Positions 61,266 through 64,000 of a DNA stretch of 64,000 bases are shown here, one piece after another; position 1 is the first letter of the stretch, and each line of letters begins with the position of its first letter. The stretch is taken from contig JBMNJE010000006.1 in assembly GCA_050951505.1 (NCBI GenBank), positions 1 through 64,000 on the forward strand. Reading direction: 5' to 3'. The notes under the pieces were generated by a model. That model worked only from the letters and a program-made list of their open reading frames with translations. It was not told the DNA's origin and ran no database searches. The position numbers and the translations under genes are program-made. The stretch is from DUOA01 sp012839095 (GTDB lineage: Bacteria; Bacillota; Clostridia; Caldicoprobacterales; DTU083).

Positions 61266-62762
61266 TTAACTTCTGATTGTAGTGTCCAACAAAAAGGGTT
61301 GGTCAAATAAGGTGGGAGCCGACTGCAGCAAATCTAAAACTTCATTTTCAGAGACGGGTTTGCTGAACAGATAACCCTGCATTTTCTGGCAGCCCATTTC
61401 CCTGAGGTAGTTAAGCTGACTGTTCTTTTCCACACCTTCTGCTACAGTAGAAAGATTCAGCTTTTTGCATAGGTACAGTATACCTTCCATAAGGCCTTCC
61501 TGTCGGCTTCCTATTATGTCGGTGAATGATTTATCCAGCTTCAGTGTTGTAATGGGAATCTGGGCGAGGTAACTGAGGGAGGAGTAGCCTGTCCCGAAAT
61601 CATCCAGGGCGATTCTGACACCCAGACCTCTCAGTTCTTCCAGCTTGGGAAGTACGGCGTCAAGGGATTCCATAAGCAAGGACTCGGTAATCTCAAGTTC
61701 CAGACGTTCCGGAGCCAGCTCCAAAAATTCCAGTGTCTCCTGCACCGTTGGTACAAAATCGTCCTGCATTAGCTGAATAATGGATATATTGACAGAAACA
61801 CTGAGAGGGGAATACCCCATATCCTCCAGTTTCCTGATAAAATGACAGGCATTTCGCAGCACCCAGTTGCCAAGAGGTACAATAAGATGAGTATCTTCTG
61901 CAGCCCGGATGAACTGATCTGGAGAAACCGGCCCCAAATCCCTGTTTGTCCATCTTAATAAGGCTTCAAAGCCGTCTATCCGGTCAAAAGCCAAATCCAG
62001 CTGAGGCTGGTAACAGATCTCAAATTCATGCCTTTCAATGGCATGACGAAGATGATTGTATATGCTGTACTGCTCAATAAAGTCTCTGCGCAGACAGCGT
62101 CTGTATACTATATACCGGTTTCCTCCTGATTCTTTGGCATGATACATGGCTATCTCCGCGTCTGAAAGCATTTCCTGGAATCCGGTGCTCTCAGATGGAC
62201 GGTCCACAACACCAATGCTGAGGTTGATATGGTAGGCATGTCCGTCTATATCGAAGGAAATTTTGAAACCTGCCAGTACATGGGCTGCCATAATCTCACC
62301 CAGACCCCGCTGTCCGGGATTGGGGAAAAGAATGGCAAATGCATCTTCGCCCAGGTGATATACCTGACCCTTGGGCTTAGACAGGGCAATGAGCCGCTCG
62401 CTTACCTGACGAAGCAGGCGGTTGCCTGTGTCATAGCCTTCAGCGTCATTTATGTATCTGAAGTTATCGATATCAACATAAAGCAGGGTTACTTCATTTA
62501 ATGGGTACAGTGATGGGTTCTCCTTAATATTCCTAAAAAGAGAATTTTTATTGGGAAGAGAAGTTTGTTCACTGATGAAACGTATTTGTCTGTTTTCTTT
62601 TTTCAGTTTACCGGCTCGTCTCACAAATACTGCACAAACAATCAGGAGAATCGCAATAATCAGTAAACAGGAATGGACAGCAGCATCAGGGCTGATATCT
62701 GATATATGCATCAGGCTGCCAGTCCGGGGGTAAAAATACATTAAGCACTCAACTACTTTCAA
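61266..62762 (-). CDS. GGDEF-EAL protein, degenerate GGDEF and intact EAL
   Basis: The 498-residue protein has a single N-terminal helix (about residues 30-50). The GGDEF domain has the active-site sequence changed to LGEDAF, so it probably cannot make c-di-GMP. The EAL domain is complete (FEALLRW, ETSL-like ITESLLME, DDFGTGYSSLSYL), so the protein should act as a c-di-GMP phosphodiesterase. The frame begins with TTG at 62762 and has no clear ribosome site; ATG at about 62741 or 62711 is also possible. It probably shares an mRNA with the bacteriohemerythrin gene. Confidence 0.88.
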   Translation of the reverse strand: MKVVECLMYFYPRTGSLMHISDISPDAAVHSCLLIIAILLIVCAVFVRRAGKLKKENRQIRFISEQTSLPNKNSLFRNIKENPSLYPLNEVTLLYVDIDNFRYINDAEGYDTGNRLLRQVSERLIALSKPKGQVYHLGEDAFAILFPNPGQRGLGEIMAAHVLAGFKISFDIDGHAYHINLSIGVVDRPSESTGFQEMLSDAEIAMYHAKESGGNRYIVYRRCLRRDFIEQYSIYNHLRHAIERHEFEICYQPQLDLAFDRIDGFEALLRWTNRDLGPVSPDQFIRAAEDTHLIVPLGNWVLRNACHFIRKLEDMGYSPLSVSVNISIIQLMQDDFVPTVQETLEFLELAPERLELEITESLLMESLDAVLPKLEELRGLGVRIALDDFGTGYSSLSYLAQIPITTLKLDKSFTDIIGSRQEGLMEGILYLCKKLNLSTVAEGVEKNSQLNYLREMGCQKMQGYLFSKPVSENEVLDLLQSAPTLFDQPFLLDTTIRS

Positions 62763-62846
62763 GATATTATAGATACACCATAAATAATAACATGGTATAT
62801 TATAACAAAAAACGCCACAAAGGCAAATAGTTTGACAAGTTTTTAG

Positions 62847-62889
62847 TTATCAGCAGCCAAACATGTTTATCATTATCAGTGGCTGATAA
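62847..62889. promoter_or_regulatory. Inverted repeat in the divergent region
   Basis: TTATCAGC(AG)CC pairs with GGCTGATAA around a loop of about 22 bases, in the gap between the GGDEF-EAL gene and the DUF1858 gene. It may be an operator or leader hairpin. Confidence 0.4.
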
Positions 62890-63001
62890 ATTTGAATAAG
62901 TGCTTCAGGAGTTTAAATAAGACCGAAACATATAGCAGGCAATTGTTCGGCCATATTAACTATTTGGATATAATCATTTTATAAAGGAAGGATGTGGAGA
63001 T

Positions 63002-63229
63002 ATGAGCAAAACAATAGATCTCTCAAAAACCGTATATGAGCTGTGCCAGGAGGAGCCGGAAATTATTGAAATTATGAAGTCATTGGGATTTGACAGCATA
63101 GCCGGCCCTGGAATGCTAAAAACTGCCGGCCGATTCATGACCATTCCCAAGGGAGCGAAAATGAAGGGCATCCCTATGGAAAAAATCATAGAAGCCTTCA
63201 GACAGAATGGGTATAAAATACTGGAATAA
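63002..63229 (+). CDS. DUF1858 domain small protein
   Basis: The 75-residue protein matches DUF1858: LSKTVYELCQEEPEIIEIMKSLGF at the start and a conserved GMLKTAGRFMTIPKGA region. In larger proteins this domain sits next to hemerythrin or DUF438/PAS modules and may bind a small ligand or a metal centre. It follows AAGGAAGGATG. It stands alone, near the bacteriohemerythrin gene on the other strand. Confidence 0.88.
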   Translation: MSKTIDLSKTVYELCQEEPEIIEIMKSLGFDSIAGPGMLKTAGRFMTIPKGAKMKGIPMEKIIEAFRQNGYKILE

Positions 63230-63447
63230 TAATAGCAGCCAGGCAAATGACTGCATAAAAAATCAATGCTTCCATTGACTGATTGACAGTAATGGACAAA
63301 CTAAGGCTATAATGAATAAGGAGAAAACCTGTTTGTTTATCTGCCTCTGCCAAATTGACTGATTTTTGCTTTTTATCGGCCGTCAGCAGAAAACTTTTTT
63401 AATCTTTTCCGGGTAGATAATATGAGCAGGAAAACCGGAGGTGCTCC

Positions 63448-64000
63448 ATGGATGATATCCTGCTTAAACGGATACAGAATAAGGATAAGCAGGCCTTCGA
63501 AGAGTTGTATCAGAGGTATGCAGGCTACGCCGCCCGTGTCGCGCTTGCTGTAACCAGGAGCCAGGCCCTGGCAGCGGATGCGGTGCAGGAAACCTTTATC
63601 AGGGTATATTTCAACATTGGTAAGTTCAAACCCGGCTATCCTTTTGAGCCCTGGCTGTATCGGATTTTAATCAATGAATGCAATCGTATCATGAAACGAA
63701 GGTCACGGGTAACCTATATCAGTGACTATCAGATAAATCAGACGGATTTCGCCTTCGAAGACCACAGGCCTTTTGAAGAGTATGAAGAACTCTATCGGGC
63801 AATAGAAGGCCTGAATGATAAATTAAGAATTCCCATTGTACTAAAGTATCTGAAAGGTTTCAAGGAAAAAGAGATTGCAGAAATACTGAGTCTTAACATA
63901 AATACCGTAAAATCACGCCTGTATAAAGGCAGGCAGAAACTTAAAAAGGCAATTGCCGGCAGCAAGAAAGAGAGGAACCCTGATGACACGGGAAAGATTT
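63448..64000 (+). CDS. ECF-type RNA polymerase sigma factor (partial, runs off the window)
   Basis: The frame begins with ATG at 63448 after GGAGGTGC and stays open to the window end. Region 2 (FEELYQRYAGYAARVALAV, ADAVQETFIRVYFNI) and region 4 (PIVLKYLKGFKEKEIAEILSLNINTVKSRLYKGRQKL) are clear. It is of the SigW/SigV type. An ATG at 63983 in another frame, with its own site, probably begins an overlapping anti-sigma gene. Confidence 0.88.
   Translation, partial: MDDILLKRIQNKDKQAFEELYQRYAGYAARVALAVTRSQALAADAVQETFIRVYFNIGKFKPGYPFEPWLYRILINECNRIMKRRSRVTYISDYQINQTDFAFEDHRPFEEYEELYRAIEGLNDKLRIPIVLKYLKGFKEKEIAEILSLNINTVKSRLYKGRQKLKKAIAGSKKERNPDDTGKI
63983..64000 (+). CDS. Possible start of an anti-sigma factor gene (partial)
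   Basis: Only six codons (MTRERF) are in the window. The ATG follows GAGAGG by 7 bases and overlaps the sigma gene, a typical sigma/anti-sigma arrangement. Confidence 0.35.

Noticed and set aside
1..64000. rRNA, tRNA, CRISPR arrays or an origin of replication
   Set aside because: No cloverleaf-like tRNA, rRNA signature, spaced repeat array or DnaA-box cluster was recognised by eye; short or divergent RNAs could have been missed.

Overview
The window looks like a chromosomal segment of a low-GC Gram-positive anaerobe of the class Clostridia. The support is strong AGGAGG-type ribosome sites, YesM/YesN and LplB/LplC-type sugar loci, an AgrB/AgrD pair of the clostridial type, the DUF1659-DUF2922-YvrJ trio, a DUF5685-DnaJ pair, DUF378, and a sortase-anchored surface protein. 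No rRNA, tRNA, CRISPR array or complete insertion sequence was seen. The gene content points to a plant- or host-glycan-degrading lifestyle with some oxygen defence (Mn-type superoxide dismutase, bacteriohemerythrin). Species was not determined.

Layout. 1-6.1 kb: a partial minus-strand protein of unknown function, an AraC regulator, a uroporphyrinogen-decarboxylase-like protein with a 3' frameshift, a decayed DUF4367 fragment, superoxide dismutase, and DUF2935. 6.3-23.9 kb: a carbohydrate locus with a DUF4091 protein, a regulator with a sugar-binding-type sensor and a C-terminal HTH, a large DUF5107-TPR protein, a YesM/YesN two-component system, a binding protein, two permeases, a clan-A glycosidase, an Ldh-type oxidoreductase and a nucleoside hydrolase. 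The transporter has no ATPase of its own, so a shared MsmX-like ATPase is expected elsewhere. 24.0-27.3 kb: a regulatory island of a sigma factor and an ArpU-like protein facing an XRE/ImmA-type pair. 27.4-37.7 kb: a second UroD-like protein, HAD phosphatase, hydroxyacid dehydrogenase, the tiny-gene trio, GH4 alpha-galactosidase, a helicase with DEVD in place of DEAD, ECF sigma/anti-sigma, and an RluA-type pseudouridine synthase.

37.8-41.4 kb is a visibly AT-rich, decayed island: a LacI regulator, a remnant of a sugar-binding protein, an LPXTG-like discoidin protein, and an IS21-like end. 41.4-51.1 kb: PHP phosphoesterase, DUF5685/DnaJ, GNAT, an ABC-2 exporter, an ECF S component behind a promoter with two NiaR-like boxes, and an MFS transporter paired with an N-acetylhexosamine 1-kinase-like enzyme. 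51.2-54.8 kb holds the most unusual cluster: a small membrane protein, AgrB, a 40-residue AgrD-like peptide, a GGDEF/HD-GYP protein and VanZ, with no AgrC or AgrA. 54.7-64 kb: MATE pump, GH116 glycosidase, aldo/keto reductase, EamA transporter, bacteriohemerythrin next to a GGDEF-EAL protein, DUF1858, and a partial ECF sigma factor.

Best candidate for something new: the agr-like cassette joined to a cyclic-di-GMP enzyme instead of a histidine kinase. Secondary candidates are the reversed-architecture sugar regulator with the DUF5107-TPR protein, and the sigma/ArpU versus XRE/ImmA island.
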